NCBI RefSeq assembly: GCF_014287675.1
Contig: NZ_JACOPQ010000004.1
Coordinates: forward strand, 186,001 to 250,000
DNA: 64,000 nucleotides
Direction of reading: 5' to 3'
DNA from: Lawsonibacter faecis
GTDB taxonomy: Bacteria; Bacillota; Clostridia; Oscillospirales; Oscillospiraceae
Position 1 is the stretch's first letter, and every line of letters starts with the position of its first letter. A model generated the notes under the pieces. It was given only the letters and a program-made list of their open reading frames with translations, had not been told where the DNA came from and made no database searches. Position numbers and translations under genes: made by a program. Positions 44,822 through 54,189 of the stretch are shown here, piece after piece.

Positions 44822-46024
44822 ATGGAAATCAACGGCGAGCAGGTAAACGAGGTCGTTACCTATGCGGAAATGAACCTGTCCCCGGAAATTATGCGGGCCA
44901 TCGACAAGAAGGGCTACATCCAGGCCACCCCGGTCCAGGCCGGGGCCATCCCCTGCTTCATGGAGTGGAAGGACGTGATTGCCAAGGCGCCCACAGGCAC
45001 GGGCAAGACCTTCGCTTTCGGCATCCCCATGGTGGAGCATGTGAACCCGGAGAGCGACGACGTGCAGGCCCTGGTGCTGGCGCCCACCCGGGAGCTGGCC
45101 ATCCAGATTCAGGAGGAGCTGCGGGACCTGTGCGAATTCAAGGAGGGGGTCCGCTCGGTGTGCCTCTACGGCGGCGCGCCCATCGACAAGCAGATTACCA
45201 CCCTCAAGAAGCACCCTCAGATCGTGGTGGCCACCCCCGGCCGCCTGATGGACCACATGAAGCGCCGCACCGTCAAGCTCAGCGAGGTGCAGACCGTGGT
45301 GCTGGACGAGGCCGACCGGATGCTGGATATGGGCTTCATCGCCGACGTGACCCGCATCCTCGACCAGATCAAGCACCGCAGGAACCTGGGCATGTTCTCC
45401 GCCACCATCTCCCGGGAGGTGATGGACATCTCCTGGGTGTACCAGCGCGACCCGGTGGAGATCACCGTCCAGGCCGACGAGGAGAACCGGCCCGACATCC
45501 AGCAGTACCGCATAGACCTGAACGACCGGGGCCAGAAGCTGGACACCATGGTGGCCCTTCTCACCCATGGGGAGTACGAGCGGGCCATCGCCTTCTGCAA
45601 TACCAAAAACATGACCGACCGGCTCACGGGCCTTCTGCAGATGAAGGGGATCTCCGCCGAGGCCATCCACGGGGACATCCAGCAGCGCATCCGGGAGAAG
45701 ACCCTGGGCAAGTTTAAGGACGGACAGCTGCGGGTGCTGGTGGCCACCGACGTGGCCGCCCGGGGCCTGGACATCGACGACGTGGACGCGGTGTTCAATT
45801 ACGACGTGCCAGACGAAATTGAGTACTATATCCACCGCATCGGCCGGACCGGACGCGCCAAGCGCCACGGGGTGGCCTACTCCCTGGTGGCCAATGTCAC
45901 CGAGGCCATCCGGATGGACGAGATCGCCAAGAATACCAAGTCGGACATCACCATCCTGAAGTATGATAAGCACGGCGCGCTCCTGCCCGCGGACGGCAGC
46001 GAGGTGCCCGATCCCAGAAAGTAA
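44822..46024 (+). CDS. DEAD-box ATP-dependent RNA helicase
   Basis: 400 aa covering both RecA-like domains with almost no tail. Motifs: Q-motif (ATPVQAGAIPC), APTGTGKT, PTRELA, TPGRLMD, LDEADRMLDMGF, SATIS, then VLVATDVAARGLDID and HRIGRTGRAKRHG. It is a compact CshA/DbpA-like core helicase without an RNA-binding extension; role in rRNA or mRNA turnover is inferred. Confidence 0.94.
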   Translation: MEINGEQVNEVVTYAEMNLSPEIMRAIDKKGYIQATPVQAGAIPCFMEWKDVIAKAPTGTGKTFAFGIPMVEHVNPESDDVQALVLAPTRELAIQIQEELRDLCEFKEGVRSVCLYGGAPIDKQITTLKKHPQIVVATPGRLMDHMKRRTVKLSEVQTVVLDEADRMLDMGFIADVTRILDQIKHRRNLGMFSATISREVMDISWVYQRDPVEITVQADEENRPDIQQYRIDLNDRGQKLDTMVALLTHGEYERAIAFCNTKNMTDRLTGLLQMKGISAEAIHGDIQQRIREKTLGKFKDGQLRVLVATDVAARGLDIDDVDAVFNYDVPDEIEYYIHRIGRTGRAKRHGVAYSLVANVTEAIRMDEIAKNTKSDITILKYDKHGALLPADGSEVPDPRK

Positions 46025-46029
46025 GTGGC

Positions 46030-46066
46030 CCGGCGCCGGAGGAGGCCTCCTCCGGCGCCGGTTTTT
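46030..46066 (+). terminator. terminator of the helicase gene
   Basis: A perfect 32-bp palindrome (CCGGCGCCGGAGGAGG and complement) followed by TTTTT. Confidence 0.92.
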
Positions 46067-46266
46067 GCTTGGGGGCCGGGCCTGGGATGCGGGCGGCTGC
46101 ACCCCGAAATGCGCCTGCGGGCGCCGCCGCCCCTTTGGCCGCCGAGACGCGTGTTTCCCCACCGCACTATTTTTAAAAATATTCATAGATTCTTAGGATT
46201 TCTTTCCAAGCCATGTGATATAATCGCCTCAATAGATTTCGCACGAAAGAAAAGGAGCGACTGGCT

Positions 46267-47460
46267 TTGGAATATCGGGAACTCTCCTGGCACGAGCGGG
46301 GCCGCCTCTGGCTCCGGCTGAGCGTCCGCCTGGCGCTGACGGTGCTGGTGCTGCTGGCTGTCTTTTTCCTGGGGCCGCCCCTGGCCTCCCTCTTCATGCC
46401 CTTTCTGCTGGCACTGGTGATGGCCTGGGTTCTCAACCCCATGATAAAGAAAATTCAGCGGCGGCTGCGCCTCTCCCGCGGCGTACTGTCCCTGGTGCTT
46501 ATCACGCTCCTTTTTGCCATCGCCGGGGGCGTGCTGGCGGCCCTGGTGTACAGCATCGCCACGGAGCTCGCCTCCCTGGCCTCCAACTGGCAGACCATCT
46601 GGGCCAGCCTCCTGGATGTCATCCGTGAGCTGGAGCAGTTCCTCTCCGACCTCTTCGCCCGGCTCCCCGACCAGGTGGGCCAGGCGGCCAACGGCCTGCT
46701 GGAGGAGCTGGTGGCCTGGCTCCAGGAGACGGTGCCCGGTATGCTGACCCGGGTGGGCAGCGCGGCGGGGTCCTTTGCGTTCAGCCTGCCCAGCTTTGTC
46801 ATCGCACTGGTCATTTTTATCATGGCCTCCTATTTCATCACCTCCGACTACCCCCGCCTGCGGGTGATGTTGACCGGCCGGCTCTCCCCCGGCCTCCATT
46901 CTTTCCTGGGCAATGTGAAGCGCACGGCGGTGGCGGCCTTCGGCGGGTATGTGAAGGCCCAGCTTATTTTGTCGGCGGTGATTTTCTTCATTCTGCTCGT
47001 CGGCTTCGTGGTCATCCGCCAGCCCTACTCGGTGCTGCTGGCCTTCCTGCTGGCGGTGTTGGACTTCATTCCCATCATCGGGTCGGGCACCGTCATGGTG
47101 CCCTGGGCGGTCATCGACGTGTTCACCGGGGACTGGCGGCATGCGGTGGAGCTGATGGTCATCTGGGGCGTGGTGGCCCTCTTCCGTCGGGCGGCCGAGC
47201 CCAAGGTGGTGGGGGACCAGACCGGGCTATCCCCCATTCTGTCCCTCATGAGCATCTACGTGGGCATGAAGCTGGGGGGCGTCCTGGGTATGATTCTGGG
47301 GCCGGTGCTGTGCATGGTGGTTCTCAATATCGGCAAGCTTGGCACCCTTGACGGGGTGCTGGGAGATTTGCGCCTGGCCGCCGGGGATATTTCCGCTCTC
47401 CTCAAAAACCGTCCCGCGCCGGATGGGAAAAAGACGGACGGGGATGCGGACGGACCGTGA
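46267..47460 (+). CDS. AI-2E family transporter, YtvI-like sporulation membrane protein
   Basis: 397 aa, about eight helices. The family pattern includes LVMAWVLNPMIKKIQRR, YFITSDYPRLR, GGYVKAQLILSAVIF and LDFIPIIGSGTVMVPWAVI. The best match in memory is sporulation integral membrane protein YtvI. TTG 46267 follows AAAAGGAGCG. It ends with a polar tail. Confidence 0.85.
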   Translation: MEYRELSWHERGRLWLRLSVRLALTVLVLLAVFFLGPPLASLFMPFLLALVMAWVLNPMIKKIQRRLRLSRGVLSLVLITLLFAIAGGVLAALVYSIATELASLASNWQTIWASLLDVIRELEQFLSDLFARLPDQVGQAANGLLEELVAWLQETVPGMLTRVGSAAGSFAFSLPSFVIALVIFIMASYFITSDYPRLRVMLTGRLSPGLHSFLGNVKRTAVAAFGGYVKAQLILSAVIFFILLVGFVVIRQPYSVLLAFLLAVLDFIPIIGSGTVMVPWAVIDVFTGDWRHAVELMVIWGVVALFRRAAEPKVVGDQTGLSPILSLMSIYVGMKLGGVLGMILGPVLCMVVLNIGKLGTLDGVLGDLRLAAGDISALLKNRPAPDGKKTDGDADGP

Positions 47461-47559
47461 ACCGTCTTACGCGGAGACGGGGAACTGCTTGCGCCGCACC
47501 GCAGAGAGAACGGAGAATAGGCGCGGCCAAGAGGAGCCGTCGCGCCGTGTACAAGGCAG

Positions 47560-47593
47560 AAAGCCGCTATCCCTTGGGGGATGGCGGCTTTTC
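47560..47593 (+). terminator. terminator behind ytvI-like gene
   Basis: AAAGCCGC-T-ATCCC / GGGAT-G-GCGGCTTT with loop TTGG and T-run. The rest of 47461-47741 holds no recognised feature. Confidence 0.8.
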
Positions 47594-47741
47594 TTTAAAA
47601 CCGTTAAAGGTAAAGTTCAAACTTCATTTTATGTTTCTTCATTTTTTGGACATAAATCCCGGTTATGATAACACCCGTAGAGAAAAGAGCGGGCCGGTAC
47701 GCCCGCAGAAAGTGATCCCACTTTTTAAAGGAGCGATTCGT

Positions 47742-49085
47742 ATGTATTACAGCGATTACAATAACCGGCCCGACCCGAACGAGCCCATCGAGACCACCGC
47801 CTACCGCGTGGAGGCCGCCGAGACCATGGGCGGCAAGCCCAAGAAGAAAAAGCACATGGGCGCCAAGATTACCGCCCTCTGCCTGAGCTGCGCCCTGCTG
47901 GGCGGCTTCGCCGGGAGCGGCGCCATGCTGGCCTTCGGCGGCGGCGGTGGGGGCAGCACCACCGTCTACGAGGGCGACCACGCCCCCACCATCGTAAACG
48001 TCTCCAACGTGACCCAGTCCGAGCCCCTCTCCGCCGCGCAGATCTACGCCACCTATGTGGGCTCCACCGTGGGCATCACCACGGAGATCACCACCACCAA
48101 CATCTTCGGCCAGACCGTCCAGAACGCCGCCTCCGGATCCGGCTTCGTCATCACCTCCGACGGGTACATCGTCACCAACTGGCATGTCATCGACGAGGCG
48201 AGCAACATCAAGGTCACCTTTATTGACGGCAAGAGCTACGACGCCAAGCTGGTGGGCGGCGACGAGGAGAACGACATCGCCGTGCTGAAAATCGACGCCG
48301 CCGGCCTTACCCCCGTGGTCATCGGCAGCTCCGACGCGCTGGTGGTGGGCGACCAGGTGTACGCCATCGGCAACCCCCTGGGCGAACTGACCTACTCCAT
48401 GACCGGCGGCATCGTCTCCGCCCTCAACCGCAACGTCACCATGTCCGACGGCCGCAGGATGAACTACGTCCAGACCGATACCGCCATCAACTCCGGCAAC
48501 TCCGGCGGCGCGCTCTTTAACCAGTACGGCCAGGTGGTGGGCATCGTCTCCGCCAAGCTGTCCAGCAGCGGCTCCGGCTCCTCCGCCAGCGTGGAGGGCC
48601 TTGGCTTCGCCATCCCCATTGACGACGTGAAGAGCATGATCACCGACATCATTGAACACGGCTACATCACCGGCCGACCCTATCTGGGCATCGTGGGCCA
48701 GAGCGTCAGCGGCGAGGCCGTTCGCTACGGCACCCCCGCGGGCACCTATGTTATGGGCGTGGTGGAGGGCTCCGGCGCAGCCAAGGCCGGCATCCAGAAG
48801 GAGGACATCATCACCCGGATTGACGACAAGGAGATCACCTCCATGGACGACCTCCAGAACGCCCAGAAGGACTACAAGGCGGGCGACACCGCCGTGTTCA
48901 CCCTCTACCGCGACGGGGAGAAGACCCAGGTCACCGTGACCTTCAGCGAGCGCAACTCCGAGATGGAGGCGGCCGGCTCCGCCCTCCAGGAGCAGATCAA
49001 CCAGGAGCTGCAGGAGCAGTACCAGCAGCAATATCAGCAGCAGCAACAGCAGCAGAGCGGCGGCTATTGGCCGTTTGGCTGGTAA
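47742..49085 (+). CDS. HtrA-like membrane-anchored serine protease
   Basis: A 447-aa DegP/HtrA protease for envelope quality control. A Lys-rich stretch precedes one membrane helix (residues 44-66). The trypsin-like domain has the triad His in TNWHVID, Asp in ENDIAVLKI and Ser in NSGNSGGALF. One PDZ domain follows (RPYLGIVGQSV...VTVTF). The tail is Gln-rich (QEQYQQQYQQQQQQQ) and ends SGGYWPFGW, perhaps a C-terminal surface or wall contact. ATG 47742 follows AAAGGAGCG; the upstream open frame is not used. Confidence 0.94.
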   Translation: MYYSDYNNRPDPNEPIETTAYRVEAAETMGGKPKKKKHMGAKITALCLSCALLGGFAGSGAMLAFGGGGGGSTTVYEGDHAPTIVNVSNVTQSEPLSAAQIYATYVGSTVGITTEITTTNIFGQTVQNAASGSGFVITSDGYIVTNWHVIDEASNIKVTFIDGKSYDAKLVGGDEENDIAVLKIDAAGLTPVVIGSSDALVVGDQVYAIGNPLGELTYSMTGGIVSALNRNVTMSDGRRMNYVQTDTAINSGNSGGALFNQYGQVVGIVSAKLSSSGSGSSASVEGLGFAIPIDDVKSMITDIIEHGYITGRPYLGIVGQSVSGEAVRYGTPAGTYVMGVVEGSGAAKAGIQKEDIITRIDDKEITSMDDLQNAQKDYKAGDTAVFTLYRDGEKTQVTVTFSERNSEMEAAGSALQEQINQELQEQYQQQYQQQQQQQSGGYWPFGW

Positions 49086-49092
49086 TCAATCG

Positions 49093-49129
49093 AAACAGCG
49101 TTCCCGCGAGAGCGGGGACGCTGTTTTTT
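49093..49129 (+). terminator. terminator of htrA-like gene
   Basis: AAACAGCG-TTCCCGC-GAGA-GCGGGGA-CGCTGTTT followed by T-run. Confidence 0.88.
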
Positions 49130-49190
49130 ATGGCATTGAGCGGGGAAAGCTAGGGGAGCGCAGATACCATTCCGCCGCACAAAGTTTTCA

Positions 49191-49219
49191 TTGACAAAGC
49201 AAACTGTAATTAATATAAT
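49191..49219 (+). promoter_or_regulatory. consensus promoter of gnd-zwf
   Basis: Exact TTGACA, 17 bp, TATAAT: the best sigma-A match in the window. Confidence 0.92.
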
Positions 49220-49224
49220 TACAG
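49204..49224. promoter_or_regulatory. perfect palindrome over the gnd-zwf -10 box
   Basis: CTGTAATTA-ATA-TAATTACAG, 9-bp perfect arms covering the -10 box and start region. A repressor operator is the simplest reading; the regulator is unknown. Confidence 0.7.
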
Positions 49225-49281
49225 AAAGGGGGCCGGACAGCCAAAGTGTCCGCCCTGTACCGGAAAAAGGAGAATGACAAT

Positions 49282-50700
49282 ATGAATAAGCTTTACGACA
49301 TCGGGCTGGTGGGTCTTTCGGTCATGGGCCGCAGCCTGGCGCTCAATATGGCGGACCACGGCTTCCGTGTGGCGGGCTACAACCGCAGCCCGGAGGTGAC
49401 GGACCGGGTGCTGCGGGAGCATCCCCACGAAAACCTGTCCGGGTTTTACAGCCTGGAGGCGCTGGTCTCCGCGCTGGAGCGCCCCAGGAAGGTGTTTTTG
49501 ATGATCCAGGCCGGGCCGGCGGTGGATGCGGTGCTGGAGCAGCTCCTTCCCCTCCTGGAGCGGGGGGATGTTGTCATGGACGGGGGCAACTCCTATTTTG
49601 AGGACACGAACCGCCGGGCCGAAACGCTGGCGGAGGCGGGGATACACTACTTCGGCGTGGGCGTCTCCGGCGGCGAGGAGGGAGCCCGCCGGGGTCCCTC
49701 CGTCATGCCCGGCGGACCCCGGGAGGCTTACGGCGCGGTGCGCCCCATCCTGGAGGCCGTCGCGGCCCGGGCGGAGGACGACAAGCCCTGCTGTGCCTAC
49801 ATCGGCCCCGGAGGCGCGGGGCACTATGTCAAAATGGTCCACAACGGCATTGAGTATGCCGATATGCAGCTCATCGCCGAGGCCTATCTCCTGCTGAAAT
49901 ACGCGGGGGGCTTCACCAACCGGGAGCTGGCCGAGACCTTCGCCGCCTGGGACCGGGGGGAGCTGCACAGCTACCTCATCGGCATCACCGCCGATATCTT
50001 CACCCGGCAGGACGACCTGGCCACCGGGGACCTCATCGACCACATCCTCGACAGCGCCGGCCAGAAGGGCACCGGCCGGTGGACCAGTATCGAGTCCCTG
50101 CGGCAGGGGGTGGACGTGTCCATGATCACTGCCGCCTGCAGCGCCCGGGTCATGTCCAACCACCTGGAGCGGCGGGCCCGGGCGGGCGGGCGTATCGCCG
50201 CGGTCCCCGTCACGGGCGTGGATAACAAGTCCGCCTTCGCGGAGACCGTGCGCCAGGCCCTCTACACCGGTAAGATCATCGCCTATGCCCAGGGCTTCTC
50301 CCTCCTGGCGGACGCCTCCGGGCGGTTTGGCTGGGGCCTCAATCTGGGGGAGATCGCCTCCATCTTCCGGGCGGGGTGCATCATCCAGGCGGCCTTTCTG
50401 GGGGACATCACCGCCGCCTACCGGGCGGACCCGGCGCTGGAGAGCCTGCTCCTGGCCCCCTTCTTCCTGGACCGGGTGAACGAGCGGCAGGAACACCTGC
50501 GCCGGGCTGCCGCGGCCGCCGTCCTGGGCGGCATCCCGGCTCCCGCCCTCACAAACGCCGCGGCCTACCTGGACGGCTTCCGGGCCCGCGCCTGCGGGGC
50601 CAACCTCATCCAGGCCCAGCGGGACTGCTTCGGCGCCCACACCTATGAGCGCGCCGACCGTCCGGGGAGCTTCCACTACGATTGGAGAAAGACGCCATGA
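49282..50700 (+). CDS. gnd: 6-phosphogluconate dehydrogenase, decarboxylating
   Basis: 472 aa. Converts 6-phosphogluconate to ribulose 5-phosphate. The NADP-fold GLVGLSVMGRSLALNMADHG, NRSPE, GGNSYFEDT, GVGVSGGEEGARRGPS and KMVHNGIEY are all present, as is the C-terminal FHYDW. ATG 49282 follows AAAAAGGAGAA. Overlaps zwf (ATGA), so the oxidative pentose phosphate enzymes are made together. Confidence 0.97.
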   Translation: MNKLYDIGLVGLSVMGRSLALNMADHGFRVAGYNRSPEVTDRVLREHPHENLSGFYSLEALVSALERPRKVFLMIQAGPAVDAVLEQLLPLLERGDVVMDGGNSYFEDTNRRAETLAEAGIHYFGVGVSGGEEGARRGPSVMPGGPREAYGAVRPILEAVAARAEDDKPCCAYIGPGGAGHYVKMVHNGIEYADMQLIAEAYLLLKYAGGFTNRELAETFAAWDRGELHSYLIGITADIFTRQDDLATGDLIDHILDSAGQKGTGRWTSIESLRQGVDVSMITAACSARVMSNHLERRARAGGRIAAVPVTGVDNKSAFAETVRQALYTGKIIAYAQGFSLLADASGRFGWGLNLGEIASIFRAGCIIQAAFLGDITAAYRADPALESLLLAPFFLDRVNERQEHLRRAAAAAVLGGIPAPALTNAAAYLDGFRARACGANLIQAQRDCFGAHTYERADRPGSFHYDWRKTP

Positions 50701-52094
50701 ACATCTCCACCAATATCACCATCTTCGGCGGCACGGGGGACCTGACCTTCCGCAAGCTCCTCCCCGCGCTCTACACCATGTTTCTGGCGGGCAAGCTCCC
50801 GGCGGGCAGCCGGATTGTGGCCGTGGGCCGCCGGGACTACAGCGACGGGGCGTACCGCGTCCTGGCGGAGGACTGGGTGAAGAGGTTCAGCCGCCTGCCT
50901 TACACGGAGGAGCGGTTTGCCGATTTCGCGCAAAGGCTGGTCTATTTTCGGATGGACCTCTCCAATCAGACCGACTATGGGCGGCTGGACGCGTTTTTTG
51001 CACAGGATACGGTGGAAAACCACCTCTTTTACCTGGCCGTGGCCCCCAGGTATTTCGCCGTCATCACCGAGGGACTCAAGCGGGTGCGGGGCGCGCGGGC
51101 GGGCAAGGTCATGCTGGAGAAGCCCTTCGGCGAGAGCCTGGACGCCGCCCGGACCCTGAACGAGGAGCTGGAGGGCTATTTCGGCCCGGAGCGCATCTAC
51201 CGCATCGACCACTACCTGGGCAAGGAGATGGTCCGCAACATCCAGGCCATCCGCTTTGCAAACCCCATCTTTACCGACGTGTGGAACGCACGCTCCATCG
51301 AGGCGGTGCAGATCTCCGCGTTGGAGGAGGTGGGCGTGGAGACCAGGGGCGGCTACTACGACGCCAGCGGGGCGCTGAAGGATATGGTACAAAACCACCT
51401 CTTCCAAATTCTCTCCATCGTGGCCATGGAGCGCCCCGGGGAGCTCAGCAGCGCGCAGATGCACACCGGGCAGCTGGACGTGCTGCGCGCCCTCCGCCCG
51501 CCGAAGGAGTACGACATCTGCGATACCCTGGTGCTGGGACAGTACGAGGGCTACCGGGAGGAGCCTCTGGTGGCGGCGGACTCCGCCACCGAGACCTTTG
51601 CGGCGATGCGGCTTTTTATCGACAACGGGCGCTGGCGGGGCACGCCCTTTTATATCCGCACGGGAAAGAAGACCGGCGTGCGGCAGATGGAGGTCTCCAT
51701 CGTGTTCCGGGCGCCCCGGCCCGGAGTGGAGCCCAACATCCTCATCATCAAAATCCAGCCCACTGAGGGCGTATACCTCCAGTTCAACATTAAGCGCCCC
51801 GGGGATACCGACGACCTCATCCCCGCCAAGATGGACTTCTGCCAGAACTGCAATCTCATTCACCAGCTCAACACCCCCGAGGCTTATGAGCGGCTCATCA
51901 CCGCCTGTATCGCCGGCGAGCGGTTCTGGTTCTCACAGTGGGACCAGATAGAGCTGAGCTGGAACTATATCGAGGGGCTGAAGCGGCGACACAGGGAGGC
52001 CGGACTGCCGGTCCTGCCCTATGCGCCCGGCTCCCGGGGGCCGGACGCCGCGCAGACGCTGCTGGGCCGGACGGGCCGCCGCTGGTACGAATAG
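50697..52094 (+). CDS. zwf: glucose-6-phosphate 1-dehydrogenase
   Basis: 465 aa. FGGTGDLTFRKLLPAL is the NADP fingerprint, EKPFGESL and RIDHYLGKEMVRN the substrate site with catalytic His. It makes 6-phosphogluconolactone for the pathway continued by gnd. No lactonase gene is in the operon. Confidence 0.96.
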   Translation: MNISTNITIFGGTGDLTFRKLLPALYTMFLAGKLPAGSRIVAVGRRDYSDGAYRVLAEDWVKRFSRLPYTEERFADFAQRLVYFRMDLSNQTDYGRLDAFFAQDTVENHLFYLAVAPRYFAVITEGLKRVRGARAGKVMLEKPFGESLDAARTLNEELEGYFGPERIYRIDHYLGKEMVRNIQAIRFANPIFTDVWNARSIEAVQISALEEVGVETRGGYYDASGALKDMVQNHLFQILSIVAMERPGELSSAQMHTGQLDVLRALRPPKEYDICDTLVLGQYEGYREEPLVAADSATETFAAMRLFIDNGRWRGTPFYIRTGKKTGVRQMEVSIVFRAPRPGVEPNILIIKIQPTEGVYLQFNIKRPGDTDDLIPAKMDFCQNCNLIHQLNTPEAYERLITACIAGERFWFSQWDQIELSWNYIEGLKRRHREAGLPVLPYAPGSRGPDAAQTLLGRTGRRWYE

Positions 52095-52112
52095 CAGCTT
52101 CGCCGGTTCGTT

Positions 52113-52148
52113 TGCCGCGCCGCCTGATTTGAGGCGGCGCGGCATTTA
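52113..52148 (+). terminator. terminator of gnd-zwf
   Basis: GCCGCGCCGCCT-GATTTG-AGGCGGCGCGGC then ATTTATAAA. Confidence 0.75.
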
Positions 52149-52157
52149 TAAAAATTT

Positions 52158-52197
52158 AGAACAAATGTTTGCGATTTGCAAAATTCTATGATATACT
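52158..52197 (+). promoter_or_regulatory. lexA promoter with LexA box
   Basis: AGAACAAATGTTTGC (52158-52172) fits the Gram-positive LexA box (GAAC-N4-GTTC type). It overlaps the -35 TTGCGA (52169-52174); the -10 TATACT is at 52192. This is the expected autoregulation. Confidence 0.8.
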
Positions 52198-52241
52198 GCA
52201 AGCGTACCAATTTAACCATGCACCCATAAGGAGGGTCTGCC

Positions 52242-52859
52242 ATGAAAAACCTGTCACCCAAACAGCAGCAGATCTACGACTATATCATCGCCTTTCAGGC
52301 GGACCACGGCTACCCCCCCTCGGTCCGCGAGATTGGCGAGGCGGTGGGGCTGAAATCCCCCTCCACCGTCCACTTCCATCTGAAGGGGCTGGAGGAGAAG
52401 GGCCTCATCACCAAGGCGGAGGGCAAGACACGGGCCATCACCGTGAGCGGCCCCGTGCCCCGTCCCGTGGCCGAGGAGCTGGACGGCCGGGCGGGCCGGG
52501 TGCCCGTGGTGGGCAGCGTGGCGGCCGGGTCCCCCATCCTGGCCCAGGAGTGTATTGAGGACTATCTCACCTTCGACACCGGCGGACAGGCCGGGGAGCA
52601 CTTTGCCCTGCGGGTCCGGGGCGAGTCCATGCTCCACGCGGGCATCCTGCCCGACGATCTGGTGGTGGTGCACCGCCAGCAGGATGCCCACAGCGGCGAG
52701 ATCGTGGTAGCCCTCTTTGAGGACGAAGCCACGGTGAAGACCCTCCGCCGCAAGGACGGCCATACATGGCTCATGCCTGAAAACCCGGATTACGAGCCCA
52801 TCGACGGCACCTACGCCGAGATTATCGGCAAGGTGGTCGCCGTCGTCAGAAAGTACTGA
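52242..52859 (+). CDS. lexA: SOS repressor LexA
   Basis: 205 aa. Winged helix-turn-helix at residues 27-55 (SVREIGEAVGLKSPSTVHFHL), self-cleavage site Ala95-Gly96 in GSVAAGSPIL, catalytic Ser129 (RGESM) and Lys166 (EATVKTL). AAGGAGGG precedes the ATG. The next genes include ogt and exoA, a DNA-repair neighbourhood. Confidence 0.97.
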   Translation: MKNLSPKQQQIYDYIIAFQADHGYPPSVREIGEAVGLKSPSTVHFHLKGLEEKGLITKAEGKTRAITVSGPVPRPVAEELDGRAGRVPVVGSVAAGSPILAQECIEDYLTFDTGGQAGEHFALRVRGESMLHAGILPDDLVVVHRQQDAHSGEIVVALFEDEATVKTLRRKDGHTWLMPENPDYEPIDGTYAEIIGKVVAVVRKY

Positions 52860-52940
52860 GATGCGCCGAGCGTCCGGGAACTCCACAGGGATACGACTTT
52901 AGAGTGTCCGCCGTCTGAGACATGGAATGAGGAATCGGAT

Positions 52941-53381
52941 ATGACGCCGAAAATAGATCACATTGAAATCACCGTCGCCGATCTGGACCGGGCCGAACGG
53001 TTTTACGACGTCCTCCTCCCCCTGCTGGGCTTCGACCTGAAGGACAAGGGACGGGGCGAGTTCCCGGCGTATGAGCATGTGGAGCTCGACTACGGCACGG
53101 CGGACTTCAGCCTGGGGCTGGTCTGTCCCCGGCCCGCCCTCCGGGAGGAGGCGGTCTGCCGCCGGAAGCCGGGCGCGCTCCACCACCTGGCCTTCCGGGC
53201 AGAGTCCGACGCGGAGGTGGACAGGCTCTACGAGCAGGTGCGGGCCATCGAGGGCGTGACCATCGTCTCACCGCCGGGGCGCTACCCCGAGTACACCCCG
53301 GATTACTACGCCTTTTTCTTTAAGGACACCGAGGGCATCAAGCTGGAAATTGTCCATTTTGAAAGGCCCGCGTACTATTGA
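52941..53381 (+). CDS. VOC family (glyoxalase-like) protein
   Basis: 146 aa. A single beta-alpha-beta-beta-beta pair starts DHIEITVADLDRAERFYDVLLPLLGF; metal-ligand candidates are His in KIDHIEI and LHHLAFR and Glu in IKLEIVHF. Substrate unknown. Confidence 0.88.
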   Translation: MTPKIDHIEITVADLDRAERFYDVLLPLLGFDLKDKGRGEFPAYEHVELDYGTADFSLGLVCPRPALREEAVCRRKPGALHHLAFRAESDAEVDRLYEQVRAIEGVTIVSPPGRYPEYTPDYYAFFFKDTEGIKLEIVHFERPAYY

Positions 53382-53458
53382 ACGGGGCGCTGGGCGGCGG
53401 AGAGGAAAAGAAGCTGCCGGGCGCGGGAAGCGACCCATCAAATAGTGGGGGAATTCCT

Positions 53459-53917
53459 ATGAATTTGGTTGCATTTCAAACGCCTTATGGTAAAATGGGA
53501 TTGGCGGAGGAGAACGGCGCGCTGGTACACCTCTACCTCCCAAACGAGGGCATGCCCCGCATCGCAGAGCATGAGACGGCGCTCCTGGCGGATGGTAAGG
53601 GGCAGCTCATGGAATACTTTGCGGGGAAGCGGACGGTGTTCAAGCTGCCTCTGGCCCCGGAGGGGACCGCCTTTCGCAAAAAGGTCTGGGCGGCCCTGCT
53701 GGACATCCCCTATGGCGGGACCATATCCTACGGGGAGCTGGCCCGCCGGGTGGACAACCCCAGGGGCGTCCGGGCGGTGGGCCAGGCCAACCACCACAAC
53801 CCCATCCCCATCCTCATCCCCTGCCACCGGGTGGTGGGGGCGGACGGGAGCCTCACCGGGTACGGCGGGGGCGTGGAGCTGAAGCGGGCCCTGCTGGCCC
53901 TGGAAAAGCGCGCATAG
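53459..53917 (+). CDS. ogt: methylated-DNA--[protein]-cysteine S-methyltransferase
   Basis: 152 aa. The active site IPCHRV has Cys122. TISYGELARRV and AVGQANHHNPIPI are the DNA-binding and Asn-hinge parts. It takes O6-alkyl groups from guanine irreversibly. ATG 53459 follows GGGGGAATTCCT; an upstream open frame begins at 53378 without a good site. Confidence 0.95.
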   Translation: MNLVAFQTPYGKMGLAEENGALVHLYLPNEGMPRIAEHETALLADGKGQLMEYFAGKRTVFKLPLAPEGTAFRKKVWAALLDIPYGGTISYGELARRVDNPRGVRAVGQANHHNPIPILIPCHRVVGADGSLTGYGGGVELKRALLALEKRA

Positions 53918-53956
53918 ATCGGACGCGCGGACAGCGCGGGATGAAAGGAGCCTTTT

Positions 53957-54187
53957 ATGAAGCAATTAATCGCAGCGGGCAACCTGTTTCTTAAAAAGAT
54001 GGATCTGACGGATATGGCACTGGTGAAGCTGTGCACCGGCTCCCTGGGCGTCCTGCTGGGCCTGCGGGCCGCCAGGAAGCACCGGAAGGGCGCAGGCTTC
54101 GCGGCGGGCGTGATGTTCGTGCTGACTCTGCTGCCGCTGCTGGCCAAGTGGATCAACGCGGTCACCAACGCTGACGAGGAGGACTGA
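53957..54187 (+). CDS. small membrane protein, 76 aa
   Basis: One or two helices (ALVKLCTGSLGVLLGLRAA and GFAAGVMFVLTLLPLLAKWI). Similar small proteins in Clostridia are sometimes labelled permease of phosphate ABC transporter, a name without support. AAAGGAG precedes the ATG. Lies between ogt and DUF6440, two bases before the latter. Confidence 0.75.
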   Translation: MKQLIAAGNLFLKKMDLTDMALVKLCTGSLGVLLGLRAARKHRKGAGFAAGVMFVLTLLPLLAKWINAVTNADEED

Positions 54188-54189
54188 GC

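Noticed and set aside
47457..47741. N-terminal extension of the HtrA-like protease
   Set aside because: The open frame crosses a terminator hairpin; ATG 47742 has a strong ribosome binding site and gives a normal N-terminus.
49016..49060. CAG-rich stretch as a microsatellite
   Set aside because: It encodes the Gln-rich tail of the HtrA-like protease with mixed CAG/CAA/TAC codons and is part of the gene.
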